Part shown: positions 45,993 through 55,146 of the stretch, piece after piece
How the letters are laid out: the number at the start of each line of letters is the position of its first letter
How positions within the stretch are numbered: position 1 is the stretch's first letter
NCBI GenBank assembly: GCA_022574595.1
Contig: JACZRS010000008.1
Coordinates: forward strand, 30,919-94,918
DNA: 64,000 nt
Direction of reading: 5' to 3'
Origin: Planctomycetota bacterium
Lineage (GTDB): Bacteria > Planctomycetota > Phycisphaerae > Phycisphaerales > SM1A02
Position numbers and translations under genes: made by a program
Notes under the pieces: model-generated
What the model saw: only the letters and a program-made list of their open reading frames with translations
Databases searched by the model: none
Told to the model about the DNA's origin: nothing

Positions 45993-46073
45993 GGAGTCAG
46001 GAGTCAGGAGTCAGGGAATAGGGAAGAAAAGAAAAACCCTCACCCCTAGCCCCTCTCCCGGGAGGAGAGGGGG
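45993..46073 (+). repeat. AGGAGTC tandem units and CCCTCTCCC palindrome
   Basis: Three AGGAGTC units at about 45993-46015 (GGAGTCAGGAGTCAGGAGTC), then at 46034-46073 ACCCTCACCCCTAGCCCCTC and CCGGGAGGAGAGGGGG. The second part is a relative of the element inside gnd at 5448. Confidence 0.7.
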
Positions 46074-46104
46074 ACAAGATGCCATGCTGCCTTCTTAAAA
46101 AGAA

Positions 46105-46128
46105 ACCCACGGATTGCTATCCGTGGGC
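46105..46128 (-). terminator. Terminator of pdxH
   Basis: ACCCACGGAT pairs with ATCCGTGGGC (nine of ten, the last a G-T on the RNA) around a four-base loop. On the minus strand TTTCTTTTT follows. It lies 11 bases after the pdxH stop. Confidence 0.85.
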
Positions 46129-46138
46129 GTCTGGGGTT

Positions 46139-46735
46139 TCACGGATACAGTCGTTGGCTTTGCCAGGGATCTTTTCCATTGCGCGTATAAACTATCCGAT
46201 CATGTAGTCGTGCATCCTGGCCTTGCCAGAACTCTATGTGAGTTGGGGTTAAGCGATAGCCTCCCCAATGTGGAGGGCGAGGCACTTGCTTTGCTCCATA
46301 CTGCGAAGCAATCTCCAGCACCTTGGCGTCCAATGCGGCGCGGTTTGCGACTGGCTGGGATTGTTCGCTGGCCCATGCGCCAATTTGTGCCATGCGTGGC
46401 CGAGTTGCAAAGTATGCATCAGATTCCACATCATCAATTTGCTTTACCGTTCCTTCTATAATCACTTGACGACGTTCTGGATCCCAATAAAACACCAGTG
46501 CAGCATTAGGATTGGCTTTTAACGCAACGGCCTTGCGGCTTCGGTAATTGGTATAAAAATCTATGCCTTGCTCATCTAATTTCTTCAGCAGCACAATCCG
46601 AGCCGATGGCCGGCCATCGGGGTCTACTGTACTTAACAGCATTGCATTGGGATTTTCTCGACCCGGTCGCTGCGCCTGGTCGAGCCATAATTGCAATTGG
46701 GCAACGGGATCAATTGGGGGATTATCAAAATCCAT
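46139..46735 (-). CDS. pdxH: Pyridoxamine 5'-phosphate oxidase
   Basis: FMN enzyme that makes pyridoxal 5'-phosphate from PNP or PMP. NPNAMLLSTVDPDGRPSARI and VLLKKLDEQGIDFYTNYRSR hold the FMN-binding residues, QVIIEGTVKQI follows, and PRPPHWGGYRLTPTHIEFWQ with RLHDRIVY closes the protein as usual. Full length at 198 residues. Monocistronic with its own terminator. Confidence 0.96.
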   Translation of the reverse strand: MDFDNPPIDPVAQLQLWLDQAQRPGRENPNAMLLSTVDPDGRPSARIVLLKKLDEQGIDFYTNYRSRKAVALKANPNAALVFYWDPERRQVIIEGTVKQIDDVESDAYFATRPRMAQIGAWASEQSQPVANRAALDAKVLEIASQYGAKQVPRPPHWGGYRLTPTHIEFWQGQDARLHDRIVYTRNGKDPWQSQRLYP

Positions 46736-46943
46736 AGCTGTTTTTGGCTTACTCCGGGGTGTTATGCTGGCCTATAGAAGATAATCCGCGGACCTTTTAG
46801 GAAATAGATACTATACATATACAAGCGTCCTGACTTGGGAGGGATCAAGTCATGGTGTGGAATGTGCAATGCTCGCTACCAGAGCCGCACTCAGTGAGAT
46901 CGGCTCCTTAAAAGCGTTATGCAAGGATCTAGGAGAGTTGCCG

Positions 46944-47681
46944 ATGCACGAAACTCGTAATTTCATACTCGTTATAGCGCTGATCTGTTCAATCATCTGG
47001 GCGGTTATAGTATGGCTGGTTTTAGCTGACTCGAGCGCCTCGGCCATCCTTTCGCAGCGCAACGCATCGCTGGCGGTGATCATCGCTAGCGCCAGTTGGC
47101 TTTTTTATGCGCTTAAGTTTGAAGACAAGTTGCCGGACCATATGCGTCAGGTGTTAGGGGATATTTATTATGATGTTGATGGTCTATCTTTTATGCCGAT
47201 CATTCGCTCAAATGGAGAGCAGGCAGAGCTGAGTCTTTATTACCAGAATCGCTACGAGAATCCCGTTGAGGGCATTGTTCATCTTCGCCCGCCTGAGGAT
47301 TGTTTTGTTATTCGCCCGGGAATGCGTGATGTTCATTTTGCGTTCAAAGCTGATGGCGGAGACTTTGGTGTAATCCACCAACAAATCGCAGTACCCCAGC
47401 GCATACAGGGTGATGTAATTAACGTGCAACTTGCAGCAGCGAGTTGGTATCCGCGGAGTCATGGCACAAGGCTTCGCAAGCACACCGGCTTAGGCTGCGG
47501 GACTCTGGATGTTGATTGGACGGGTTCTGCGTTTAAAACAGGCGTTCACGAAGTTTCCGGTGAAATTGAACTACATAACCCAGCTATACTTCACCTATCA
47601 ATGCCGAAGAATGTTTCATCAACCATCACCGGCCAAGAGATTTGGAAGCAGGAACAATTAGTTGCAGGTGCAGTGGGCTAG
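46944..47681 (+). CDS. Two-helix membrane protein, unknown
   Basis: Two N-terminal membrane helices (NFILVIALICSIIWAVIVWL and LAVIIASASWLFYAL) precede a beta-rich soluble domain of about 190 residues with SGEIELHNPAILHLS and PVEGIVHLRPPEDCFVIRPG. The AGGAG about 8 bases before the ATG at 46944 supports this start over earlier ones at 46857. No family recognised. Confidence 0.65.
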   Translation: MHETRNFILVIALICSIIWAVIVWLVLADSSASAILSQRNASLAVIIASASWLFYALKFEDKLPDHMRQVLGDIYYDVDGLSFMPIIRSNGEQAELSLYYQNRYENPVEGIVHLRPPEDCFVIRPGMRDVHFAFKADGGDFGVIHQQIAVPQRIQGDVINVQLAAASWYPRSHGTRLRKHTGLGCGTLDVDWTGSAFKTGVHEVSGEIELHNPAILHLSMPKNVSSTITGQEIWKQEQLVAGAVG

Positions 47682-47728
47682 GCCGACTCAATTTGTCTAT
47701 TGCCCAAGCGCTAAACCAAGGAAATTAC

Positions 47729-48169
47729 TTACCCGCCAAGGACTTTGATCTTTGTCTTAATCTCATCGTAGAGAGCTGGCAGTTCTTTCATTAGACCTGC
47801 AAGTTCTTTTTGCAACGCATCTGTTGACCCGCCATCTGCTTTAGTAAGATTTTCAAGCTTGCTGCGCGCATCTGCGATCTTGCCATCGAGATCTGAAATC
47901 AGTTTGTTTAGCGGCTCATCACCAAGAGATTTTGCCGTTGCTTTTGCTGCATCAAGTTGAGACTCTTGTGAATCGAGCTGCTCTTGGTATTCCTTGGTAA
48001 CAACATCCAAGGACTTTGAAACCACATCGCTTGAGAAACTTGACATTGCAGAGTCAAGCCCCCCAATAGCATCTGACGCTTTATCGTCAGCAGATTCTTC
48101 GCCGCCGCCGCAACCACCAAGTAATATCGCCGAAATCGCAACAAGAGTAAATTTTTGCTTTGCACGCAT
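47729..48169 (-). CDS. Coiled-coil lipoprotein, unknown
   Basis: Lipoprotein signal with lipobox LGGCGG at about residues 17-22, then a helical, charged body (VVTKEYQEQLDSQESQLDAA, LISDLDGKIADARSKLENL) that predicts long amphipathic helices. 146 residues. Likely periplasmic and membrane-anchored. Function unknown. Confidence 0.7.
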   Translation of the reverse strand: MRAKQKFTLVAISAILLGGCGGGEESADDKASDAIGGLDSAMSSFSSDVVSKSLDVVTKEYQEQLDSQESQLDAAKATAKSLGDEPLNKLISDLDGKIADARSKLENLTKADGGSTDALQKELAGLMKELPALYDEIKTKIKVLGG

Positions 48170-48266
48170 GGTAATCTCCTTAGAGTTGTCTATTTCTAGC
48201 TTGATAGAAATCCAAAGTAATCTGCATTATACCTTTAACTAATAAACTTGCTCAGTCAGCTAAATT

Positions 48267-48863
48267 TTACTTTATGCCAGTTTTGGATATTACACGCATA
48301 GCAGCATTAATCATGGAATCGCCGCGAAGACCAGCGTTTTTTCCATATTCGATTGCTTTATCAGGATCAAAGCCAAGCTCGCTGTTTAAGTAAGCTGCCC
48401 ACATCCCGCCAACGCGATTGGAAGATGCACAATGTATTAATATCCGTGATTTGTGATTCATATCCAGGTCTGCTTGATCTAGAACTTCTCTTAAACGATC
48501 AACATCCTCTGGGCTAAATGATGAAGGTACTACAGGAATATGTACATATTTCATTCCCAGAGATTCAACAACTATTGCTTCATTAAAGTCGATCTTAGTT
48601 TGCATCTCTTTTATTGAGCGCAAATTGACAACAATTTTCACGCCTCTTTCAGCAAGATCTTTCAGACCTGATTCTGTTGGTTGGCCTGCAAAGTAGACCG
48701 CGCCGTTTTCTGATAGTTGCGGCACGCCCACCCAATCATCAATATCGCGAGGCATAGCAGCGAATCTCGAAGATGAAGTTTTTACATTATTCGCTTGGCA
48801 ACCAATAACGAGCAAAGCTACTGCCAGGGCGACACCCAAGATGATATATAGTCTAATTACCAT
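48267..48863 (-). CDS. Lipoprotein phosphatase of the DSP/DUF442 type
   Basis: A lipobox signal (LLVIGCQAN) precedes a tyrosine-phosphatase-like domain: NGAVYFAGQPTESGLKDLAE, GVKIVVNLRSIKE and the catalytic P-loop HCASSNRVG (C-x5-R) at about residues 144-150. The opening GQPTESGLxxL is that of the DUF442 (beta-lactamase-hydrolase-like) branch. A lipid-anchored, exported phosphatase is the expectation; substrates are unknown. Confidence 0.82.
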   Translation of the reverse strand: MVIRLYIILGVALAVALLVIGCQANNVKTSSSRFAAMPRDIDDWVGVPQLSENGAVYFAGQPTESGLKDLAERGVKIVVNLRSIKEMQTKIDFNEAIVVESLGMKYVHIPVVPSSFSPEDVDRLREVLDQADLDMNHKSRILIHCASSNRVGGMWAAYLNSELGFDPDKAIEYGKNAGLRGDSMINAAMRVISKTGIK

Positions 48864-48935
48864 TACTTAAATTCCTCCATGTCTAAGCTCAAGAAGGTAT
48901 CGTAGCTACAAGATATTTCTTAGCACTAAAAAAAT

Positions 48936-48957
48936 CGAGCCGCCCTTGGGCGACTCG
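48936..48957 (-). terminator. Terminator of the metalloprotease gene
   Basis: On the minus strand CGAGTCGCCC and GGGCGGCTCG pair (nine of ten, one G-T) and are followed by ATTTTTTTAG. It is 32 bases after the stop at 48989. Confidence 0.85.
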
Positions 48958-48988
48958 CTATTAATGTGAAAATTGAGATATCTATAGG

Positions 48989-51757
48989 TTATTTATTCTC
49001 AATATAGACCGAATTAAGGGCCTTGGTTATGCGATCCTTTAGGTCTTCAAGGTGCGCGATGGTATATCGATCAACCTTAGAACCATCAGATTTATGTAAA
49101 ACACCTTGGACTTGACCGTTGATATCTCGCAGATGATGGGCTGCGAGTGTACTGATCGGTCGAGGCATTCGTCTATCCCCACTTGAAAGACCTATCAGAC
49201 GATCGACCATGGAACTTTGAAGGTTGCGACGCAAACTTGAGATCATGGGTTTGCGATCATTAAATGCAGCATTAGCAAGATCAGCGTTAAATTCACTGAA
49301 TACAGCATCGGCTAAAGTTTGCATGACTTCAGGAAGCGTTAGTGCATCAACATCGTCAGCAGTTCTAAACTCATTGTCATACACACGAGTAAGTGTTGTT
49401 GGATTCAGCAGCATGGTAAGAGCAGAAGATTGAACCGCAATCACCTTACTGTGAATGGGCCAAGTGGGATCACTGCGATCACCTCTACTTTGATCTGACC
49501 ACTTATCCACGGTCATATGTGCAAGCAACTCAGGCGTTAAGCCGAATACTTCATCAGAAAAAGCGTTATCGATAACGAACTTAATTGCTGTACGTTGTTT
49601 ATCAGCATCGACCACTGTCACGGGTTGTCGATCACCGGGATCGCCTTTGCGATCTCGATTGACATACGAGCCACCAACCCAGTTCGCCATCATTGAAAGC
49701 ATGCGAACCTGCTGTCTAAGTGTGGTACTATAACCGCGTCGAGCATTTGACCAACTTTGTCCATCCTTTACAAATTTGTCGAGGATTCTTTCACGGTGAT
49801 AGCGCACCAGGCGCATTTGATTTTCAGCATAATCAAGCGGGTTAGAAGAAAAATCGTATCTGCGAGCGAACGGATCAGGCCCCGAAGTATCATCATCGGT
49901 TAGATATGCGAGCTCGGGTTCTGAGACACGTTTGAGAACTTCTTTAGTATCGCCAAAGGTGTAGCCATATTCGATCGCCCACATGTCGTATGGACCGATG
50001 CCGATCATTGCAAAGTCGCCTTGGATTTCGCCGGACTCCATATTGAAGTTAGGCGGGTTATAGTCCATAACCGAACCGGTCATGGGCTTTTTGCCTTTGA
50101 TCTCATCGCTATTAATCTGAGCGAGTGTGTAGATGCTGGAAGCTTTGAAGTTGTGTCGCAGGCCAAGCGTATGACCAACTTCGTGGCAGACTAGTCCTGC
50201 AAGCAGCGGGCCAACAAACCACTCAGGTATGCCGTCAAGCGTTTCACCTTTAGGTGCATCTCCGCCTGCAATCTCATCGACCAAGCCTAGTGATTCGAGA
50301 CTAAGTCGACCAAATGCTAATTCACCAGCCAGTCCGTGAGCTGCTAAGCAGAATCGTTGTTCTTCGCCTAGCCAATCTCCGATTTGGGCAAGTTCTTCGC
50401 TGAACATTAAAGCGGAATCCATGGGAATTGGGGTCACAACTTCACCGTTAGCGATCTTACGATTGCGTTCCTGGCGATAAGCAAGAATCTCTTTTTGCTT
50501 GGCGGGGCTCGAGAGCAAGAGGCGTGGATCCCAATCGGGGTGGTCTTCAAGCCAATCAAGGGTTTCTGAACTGAAACCTTCCACCGCAAGCTCAGGTGCC
50601 TGTTCGTGATACCAACCCCAATATGCACGAATCCATCCATCAGTTAGAACAATATCCGCATCAAGGATTTGCCCGGTTAGTGGGTGAGATCGATGCGGGC
50701 CGATTGCTGTTGAAATATCATTGTTAAGCCAACGTATGAAGTTGTAGCGTACATCTTCTGGATCCTTATCCATGTGCTTATTGGTGGCTTTGTCCTGGTA
50801 GCGAACTTCGATAGCGTTATCAATGCCGATCGCTTTAAAAGCTTCATTCCAATAGAGCAGACCCTGGCGAACCCACCTTCGATACCTAACCGGTACGGTG
50901 TGCTCGATATAAAAGATAATAGGTTCCTTAGGCGGGCTTAGCCTTAGCTTGGAATCACGTTTCTGCAAGTTCCAGCGATCGATATAGCGCGTCCATTTTT
51001 GATCTTGCCTGTACTTACCTAAATCACGGTAAACCGTGGTGAAATATCCAACACGCTCATCCGCAATGCGTGGCTTATAGCCCGTGCTATTGGGAATAAG
51101 ACTAATTGAATAATGTAAAGTCTTTAGTATTCCGTGTGCGGGAACTTCGATTGCGATTTCAATATTCTTGGGAAATGCCTTGGCGCTTACTACGCGCGCT
51201 AGACGAGCGTTTATACCACTAATTCGGCCTTCAAGAAACGTAGACGCTTTACCAATTAAAAGATCATCCAAATCAATAACAGGCTGGCCGCTAGGTCCAA
51301 TGGCTACAATCGGCACATCCAGCAAAACTTTATCCGTGAACAAACGCTTAACCGAGCTCTTTGACTGTGATTCACCAGTTGAGCGTGTACCTACTTCAGG
51401 GGCAATCAAAGCTAAACGCTTATCGTATCGCTTCCAATAGACATACTTTGTTGGCCCCTGCAAACCTGCAAATACACCACCACTAGCCTGGGTTACAGCA
51501 AAGAAGTATTTCTTACTGCTATAGCCTGATGGAAGCTCTGCGAGCAATTGGTTCTTCTTCTTGTCGAGATATACGCCATAAAGCGATTTTGAGCCATCAG
51601 CTGTGGAAACAACCTTGGTGTATCCCTTGGATACCTCCGCAAACGGTTTGAAGTCCGGCTTGGGCTTATCTAGCGCTTGAGCGGTTTGTGTAAATACGCA
51701 TGCGCTCAATGTGGCAATAAGGGTTACTACGATGATCCCAAATGATCGCTTTAACAT
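48989..51757 (-). CDS. Large exported zinc metalloprotease (DUF5117/DUF4953 type)
   Basis: Signal peptide (SFGIIVVTLIATLSACVFTQ), then a DUF5117-like beta-rich region, then the protease domain. The zinc motif is HEVGHTLGLRHN at about residue 535, with downstream GSVMDYNPPNF carrying the Met-turn of metzincins. A preceding RYNFIRWLNND...SHPLTGQILDADIVL is typical for this family. The last 300 residues are helical. The MLKR start at 51757 is preferred. No Cys in the lipobox is evident. Probably periplasmic or surface proteolysis. Confidence 0.88.
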   Translation of the reverse strand: MLKRSFGIIVVTLIATLSACVFTQTAQALDKPKPDFKPFAEVSKGYTKVVSTADGSKSLYGVYLDKKKNQLLAELPSGYSSKKYFFAVTQASGGVFAGLQGPTKYVYWKRYDKRLALIAPEVGTRSTGESQSKSSVKRLFTDKVLLDVPIVAIGPSGQPVIDLDDLLIGKASTFLEGRISGINARLARVVSAKAFPKNIEIAIEVPAHGILKTLHYSISLIPNSTGYKPRIADERVGYFTTVYRDLGKYRQDQKWTRYIDRWNLQKRDSKLRLSPPKEPIIFYIEHTVPVRYRRWVRQGLLYWNEAFKAIGIDNAIEVRYQDKATNKHMDKDPEDVRYNFIRWLNNDISTAIGPHRSHPLTGQILDADIVLTDGWIRAYWGWYHEQAPELAVEGFSSETLDWLEDHPDWDPRLLLSSPAKQKEILAYRQERNRKIANGEVVTPIPMDSALMFSEELAQIGDWLGEEQRFCLAAHGLAGELAFGRLSLESLGLVDEIAGGDAPKGETLDGIPEWFVGPLLAGLVCHEVGHTLGLRHNFKASSIYTLAQINSDEIKGKKPMTGSVMDYNPPNFNMESGEIQGDFAMIGIGPYDMWAIEYGYTFGDTKEVLKRVSEPELAYLTDDDTSGPDPFARRYDFSSNPLDYAENQMRLVRYHRERILDKFVKDGQSWSNARRGYSTTLRQQVRMLSMMANWVGGSYVNRDRKGDPGDRQPVTVVDADKQRTAIKFVIDNAFSDEVFGLTPELLAHMTVDKWSDQSRGDRSDPTWPIHSKVIAVQSSALTMLLNPTTLTRVYDNEFRTADDVDALTLPEVMQTLADAVFSEFNADLANAAFNDRKPMISSLRRNLQSSMVDRLIGLSSGDRRMPRPISTLAAHHLRDINGQVQGVLHKSDGSKVDRYTIAHLEDLKDRITKALNSVYIENK

Positions 51758-52048
51758 GGTAAATCGCTCCAGAACTGGGTTTGTAATCTTCAAATCTCCG
51801 AGAGTTGCCAACTAGTTATCTAACTATCTAACTCTGGGGCCGATAACGAACAGGCACTATAACACTGGCCGCGCATAGGGTTAGATATTGATACACGTCC
51901 AGGCTCATTATGACGCATGAACCGTGTATAACGCAGGAGAAAGGGTAAATATTGCCTTACTAGGGCATTTTTTTAGTGGTACAACCTGCCAAGCTCCGCT
52001 GCTTTACCGCAAGTGACGGGCTGGGAAAGATGGCATCGAGTAAAGACC

Positions 52049-52090
52049 CGTTTAGCCGTAGGGCTTGACCCTACGAGTTATAGAAGAAGG
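52049..52090 (+). repeat. TTTAGCCG repeat, copy near 52.0 kb
   Basis: Reads CGTTTAGCCGTAGGGCTTGA then CCCTACGAG, where CGTAGGG and CCCTACG pair. The core is identical to the copy at 62351, including the ATAGAAGAAG/ATGGAAGAAG tail. Confidence 0.85.
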
Positions 52091-52107
52091 CTCTAGCAAA
52101 GAAGCCA

Positions 52108-52188
52108 AGCCGGACCTGAGGCTTTGCGATGTCGTAGATCCGCCCGCCCAGGCGGGTCGCCTATGGAGACCTGTGGAGGGGTCCGGGT
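52108..52188 (-). repeat. CCGGACC palindromic repeat, copy 4 (inverted, longer)
   Basis: AGCCGGACCTGAGGCTTTGC at the left and GGGTCCGGGT at the right make it the inverse of copies 1 and 2. The middle contains extra CGCCCGCCCAGGCGGGTCGC, itself a hairpin. Confidence 0.75.
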
Positions 52189-52253
52189 AAAATGTGCCGA
52201 AGCTCACCCGCTTTGCCTAAATCTGGTAGCGCAGCGAGAACCAGCTTCTAAAA

Positions 52254-52724
52254 CTAAGGAGTATCTTTCATCTCCCGTAGTGACGTAGATCCCCACCATG
52301 TATGAATCTCCGCGCGCAGCCGTCCCGCTTGAATTGCTGGATCAGAATCAGCCAATGCCTGCGCCTGCTCCATACTTGCTACGTCATATATGAACATCCC
52401 GCGCAGTTCGCCGCCATCAAATGGTCCGGCAACAACCATCTCTCCGCTGGCGATCAATTCCTTGATTCGGCTTCTGTGGGCGGCCTGAATTTGCTGAACT
52501 TCAGCATCGTCACCATCGCGCGAAGGTCCACTGTAGAGAAGTGCCACAAAATACTGACACATCGATGGTGGATCGGGCGTAGCACTTTTTGCTTGTCGCG
52601 ACGTAGCGCAGCTCACAAATAGTAGTACGACTATCGTCATCAAAGCTATGCAAGTTCTTACCCAGATTCGTGGAGTAAATGTATGCTTATACATGTTTCG
52701 GTAGGGTTCTCTTCTAGCGATCAT
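52254..52724 (-). CDS. YCII-domain lipoprotein
   Basis: The N-terminus is a signal with lipobox LLFVSCAT near residue 40. The C-terminal 95 residues are YCII-like: FVALLYSGPSRDGDD, IKELIASGEMVVAGPFDGG and MFIYDVASMEQAQALADSDP. YCII folds resemble ferredoxin-like dyes and lactone-type enzymes, with His and Asp as possible active residues. The start may be 52724 or the ATG at 52694. Confidence 0.75.
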   Translation of the reverse strand: MIARREPYRNMYKHTFTPRIWVRTCIALMTIVVLLFVSCATSRQAKSATPDPPSMCQYFVALLYSGPSRDGDDAEVQQIQAAHRSRIKELIASGEMVVAGPFDGGELRGMFIYDVASMEQAQALADSDPAIQAGRLRAEIHTWWGSTSLREMKDTP

Positions 52725-52879
52725 AGATACCTCGCGCTGCAGGAAAGTTTGTCATTGCTCAATTGAATCCTCAAGTATTGATCAGGAAAAATGTTAGCGA
52801 TTGCCTGAACAACGTGCAAGTATGATGGTGTACTTAATTTCGTTAAAGCGATCTCGAAATCACCATATTACTCAATTAG

Positions 52880-52908
52880 TTGACATTGGAGGATGTATGG
52901 ACTAATCA
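52880..52908 (+). promoter_or_regulatory. Candidate promoter before yjbQ-type gene
   Basis: TTGACA at 52880-52885, a 17-base spacer and TAATCA at 52903-52908. About 110 bases ahead of the start at 53017. Confidence 0.35.
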
Positions 52909-53016
52909 GCTTAGTGGATTTCCTCGTTCTCTTCACAAATTGTGGGCTGTGTCAATAATAGACAGCTAAACTTCAACTGGCCGAACAACTTAAAAATATA
53001 CTTGCGGAGCTAAATT

Positions 53017-53433
53017 ATGGTCGTACAGGATCAAATCAAATTACAGACATCTGGGCATGGTCATATGAGCAACATCACCGATGACGTTCAGATGATTGTG
53101 CAAAATTCGAGTGTAAAGACCGGCACTGTACACATCTTTAACGTTGGCTCCACCGGCGCTATTGGTGCAATTGAATTTGAGCCCGGCTTGCAAAAAGATC
53201 TGCCGGAAATACTTGATAAGTTGATCCCCCCAAATACCGAATACGGCCACGAACAAGCGTGGCATGATGGCAATGGTCACTCGCATCTGCAAGCAACACT
53301 GCTTGGCCCTTCTTTGACTGTACCAGTATCAGAGGGATCGCTTGTATTAGGTACTTGGCAACAGATTATTCATCTGGAATGTGATGTTCGGCCGCATGAG
53401 AGGAAATTGATCGTAACTGTAATGGGCGAGTGA
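53017..53433 (+). CDS. YjbQ/UPF0047 family protein
   Basis: Secondary thiamine-phosphate synthase family. The marks are GTVHIFNVGSTGAIGAIEFE, NGHSHLQATLLGPSLTVPV and GTWQQIIHLECDVRPHERKL, the last with the conserved His and Arg. At 138 residues the length is right. Some members replace ThiE activity weakly in vivo, but the physiological substrate is not settled. The candidate promoter at 52880 may serve it. Confidence 0.92.
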   Translation: MVVQDQIKLQTSGHGHMSNITDDVQMIVQNSSVKTGTVHIFNVGSTGAIGAIEFEPGLQKDLPEILDKLIPPNTEYGHEQAWHDGNGHSHLQATLLGPSLTVPVSEGSLVLGTWQQIIHLECDVRPHERKLIVTVMGE

Positions 53434-53483
53434 GGCTCGAGTTAACCCGCACCAGCAGCGGTGTATCACCTTGCCCCCTCAGG

Positions 53484-53663
53484 CTAGACAGGCGGCGGTT
53501 CAACCTTTCGTTTTGGCCTGCGCTCTAGTACACCGCTGCAGTTTGGGCATTTGTAACCAAACGCTTTACTGCATACAGCACAAAACGTACATTCATAACC
53601 ACAAATATAGGCATCACCATCTTCATCTAAAGGCACATCACACTTCTCGCATTTTAATTTCAT
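53484..53663 (-). CDS. DUF1272 zinc-ribbon-like protein
   Basis: A 59-residue protein MKLKCEKCDVPLDEDGDAYI, then CGYECTFCAVCS and KCPNCSGVLERRP, with eight Cys in Cys-x2-Cys pairs typical of DUF1272. The start is MKLKC; an ATG four codons upstream is possible. Function unknown. Confidence 0.82.
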   Translation of the reverse strand: MKLKCEKCDVPLDEDGDAYICGYECTFCAVCSKAFGYKCPNCSGVLERRPKRKVEPPPV

Positions 53664-53687
53664 TTGCAGAGGCACTAACGATATCTC

Positions 53688-54113
53688 TTAAGAAATAAGT
53701 ATTTCTTGATTATTAAATAGTAGCGTAAGTGACCAAACAACGGGAACGGCTGCGATGACAGCTAATACCCATGCAAGGCATTTACCTTTTCGATCATTGC
53801 TTCTTCCAACAACCTCGCAGATAACAATAGCTAAAACTACAAGTGCGAATTTCAGTACGCTGGCGCCCGCCATTCCGAACCCGCTCATACCCCCCCATGC
53901 TTCGATAACCGCTTGTGCGATGGGATTGACTTCCCGTGTACTGCCATCACCAGGCCTAAGAATCATCCAGGTCAGTAACACATCCAGGAATGAAAAGAAC
54001 ACGATCCACATATATGCGTTTTGATATCGCATCTGAGGCAAGCTGAGCCAACCTGGTCGAACCGCCGGATTCGGTCGTGTTTCGACATGGAATTGCTTCG
54101 CTTGCCTTGCCAT
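53688..54113 (-). CDS. DUF5658-like membrane protein
   Basis: A 141-residue protein with three membrane segments (WIVFFSFLDVLLTWMI, VLKFALVVLAIVICEVV, LAWVLAVIAAVPVVWSLTLL). The loop GDGSTREVNPIAQAVIEAWG matches the ExNP motif of DUF5658. Function unknown. It is 24 bases before the DUF1272 gene in the same direction. Confidence 0.72.
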   Translation of the reverse strand: MARQAKQFHVETRPNPAVRPGWLSLPQMRYQNAYMWIVFFSFLDVLLTWMILRPGDGSTREVNPIAQAVIEAWGGMSGFGMAGASVLKFALVVLAIVICEVVGRSNDRKGKCLAWVLAVIAAVPVVWSLTLLFNNQEILIS

Positions 54114-54247
54114 AGCAGGGAATTATAGCTCCATAATCCTGGTGAAGTTGAAAATAGGCTTAATGCCTATGCGGACTAATCAATACTTCGAGTTTTTTAC
54201 AGGCTGATAATGATATTTTAAGTGTCAAGGTGTTCCGGATGCGTGGG

Positions 54248-55081
54248 TTATGAGATAATTCTACCTGTTACTATTACTTCAGGATCGCGGATGGTTACTT
54301 CAACGACTTGATTGCCCTCAAGAGCAAACTTTATGCGCACAAAAGGCGCACCCGCTGGGTGAAACTCGTGTAAACCCAGATAAAACAGCGTCCGACCAAA
54401 CCGTTGGCCAGACCGCTTGATCATCAACGCCTTGTTCCTGCGTTGCTCGTAGATCTCAAGATGGTCAAGATCACCTGTACCAAAGTAATAAACGCCCAAA
54501 TACGATTTTTTCTCGTCGTCCGTTAAAGTCTCGGTCTGGTAGCCGACATCCGCATCGCCGAGGGTTTCAAGATACTTCACAACCTCCGATGCAAGTTCGC
54601 CACCCGCCCTTGCATGTGACAATAAGGTGATTCCGTGCGGCCCATGTATGCGCTGTACACCCGGCGAGGCTGCAACTAAGGCTTTCACAACATCCAACTG
54701 CCCGAACATTGCTGCTGAAAAAATATTGGGTCTAGCGCCGTGCTCAATGAGAAATGTTGCGATGTCGCGATTACCGGTATGTGAAGCTGCGCCAAGCGCG
54801 CTTTCCCAATCGCCATATCCCCAATCCCAGTTGGCCTTGGCCAAGGCTGGACTGGCCTCGACCAATTCGCGCACGCGCTTGAAGTTGCCATGGGAAGTTG
54901 CGACCGTCTCGCGCACGATTGCAGGATCCTGTGATGGGAATGCTTCGTAAATACTGGCCGCCGGCTCAGTGCTGCTACCACTTTGGATCGCTGCCGCGGA
55001 GCTGTCGATCGCCAGGAAGGTGCATACACCAGCCGCCGGCGCTCCAATTGCGAACGATCTTCGCGTAATTTCCGTAACCAT
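54248..55081 (-). CDS. Tat-exported ankyrin repeat protein
   Basis: The N-terminus MVTEITRRSFAIGAPAAG has the twin-arginine motif and a following hydrophobic core, so export as a folded protein is expected. Ankyrin repeats cover about residues 55-160 (GDWESALGAASHTGNRDIAT, FLIEHGARPN, GPHGITLLSHARAGGE). A beta-rich domain of about 100 residues follows, ending VEVTIRDPEVIVTGRIIS. AGGAGA six bases before the ATG at 55081 fixes the start. Confidence 0.8.
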   Translation of the reverse strand: MVTEITRRSFAIGAPAAGVCTFLAIDSSAAAIQSGSSTEPAASIYEAFPSQDPAIVRETVATSHGNFKRVRELVEASPALAKANWDWGYGDWESALGAASHTGNRDIATFLIEHGARPNIFSAAMFGQLDVVKALVAASPGVQRIHGPHGITLLSHARAGGELASEVVKYLETLGDADVGYQTETLTDDEKKSYLGVYYFGTGDLDHLEIYEQRRNKALMIKRSGQRFGRTLFYLGLHEFHPAGAPFVRIKFALEGNQVVEVTIRDPEVIVTGRIIS

Positions 55082-55146
55082 TGGGGATCTCCTGTACGGG
55101 TAAATACAAACCGTTAAGGTAAATGCTAACAATTCTCGGCCTGTCC

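Larger units (their letters stand above)
51758..52253. other. Gene-free stretch with two repeat elements
   Basis: About 500 bases with no gene. The first 290 bases show nothing clear apart from the promoter region of the metalloprotease. A TTTAGCCG element (52049) and a CCGGACC element (52108) stand next to each other. Confidence 0.5.
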
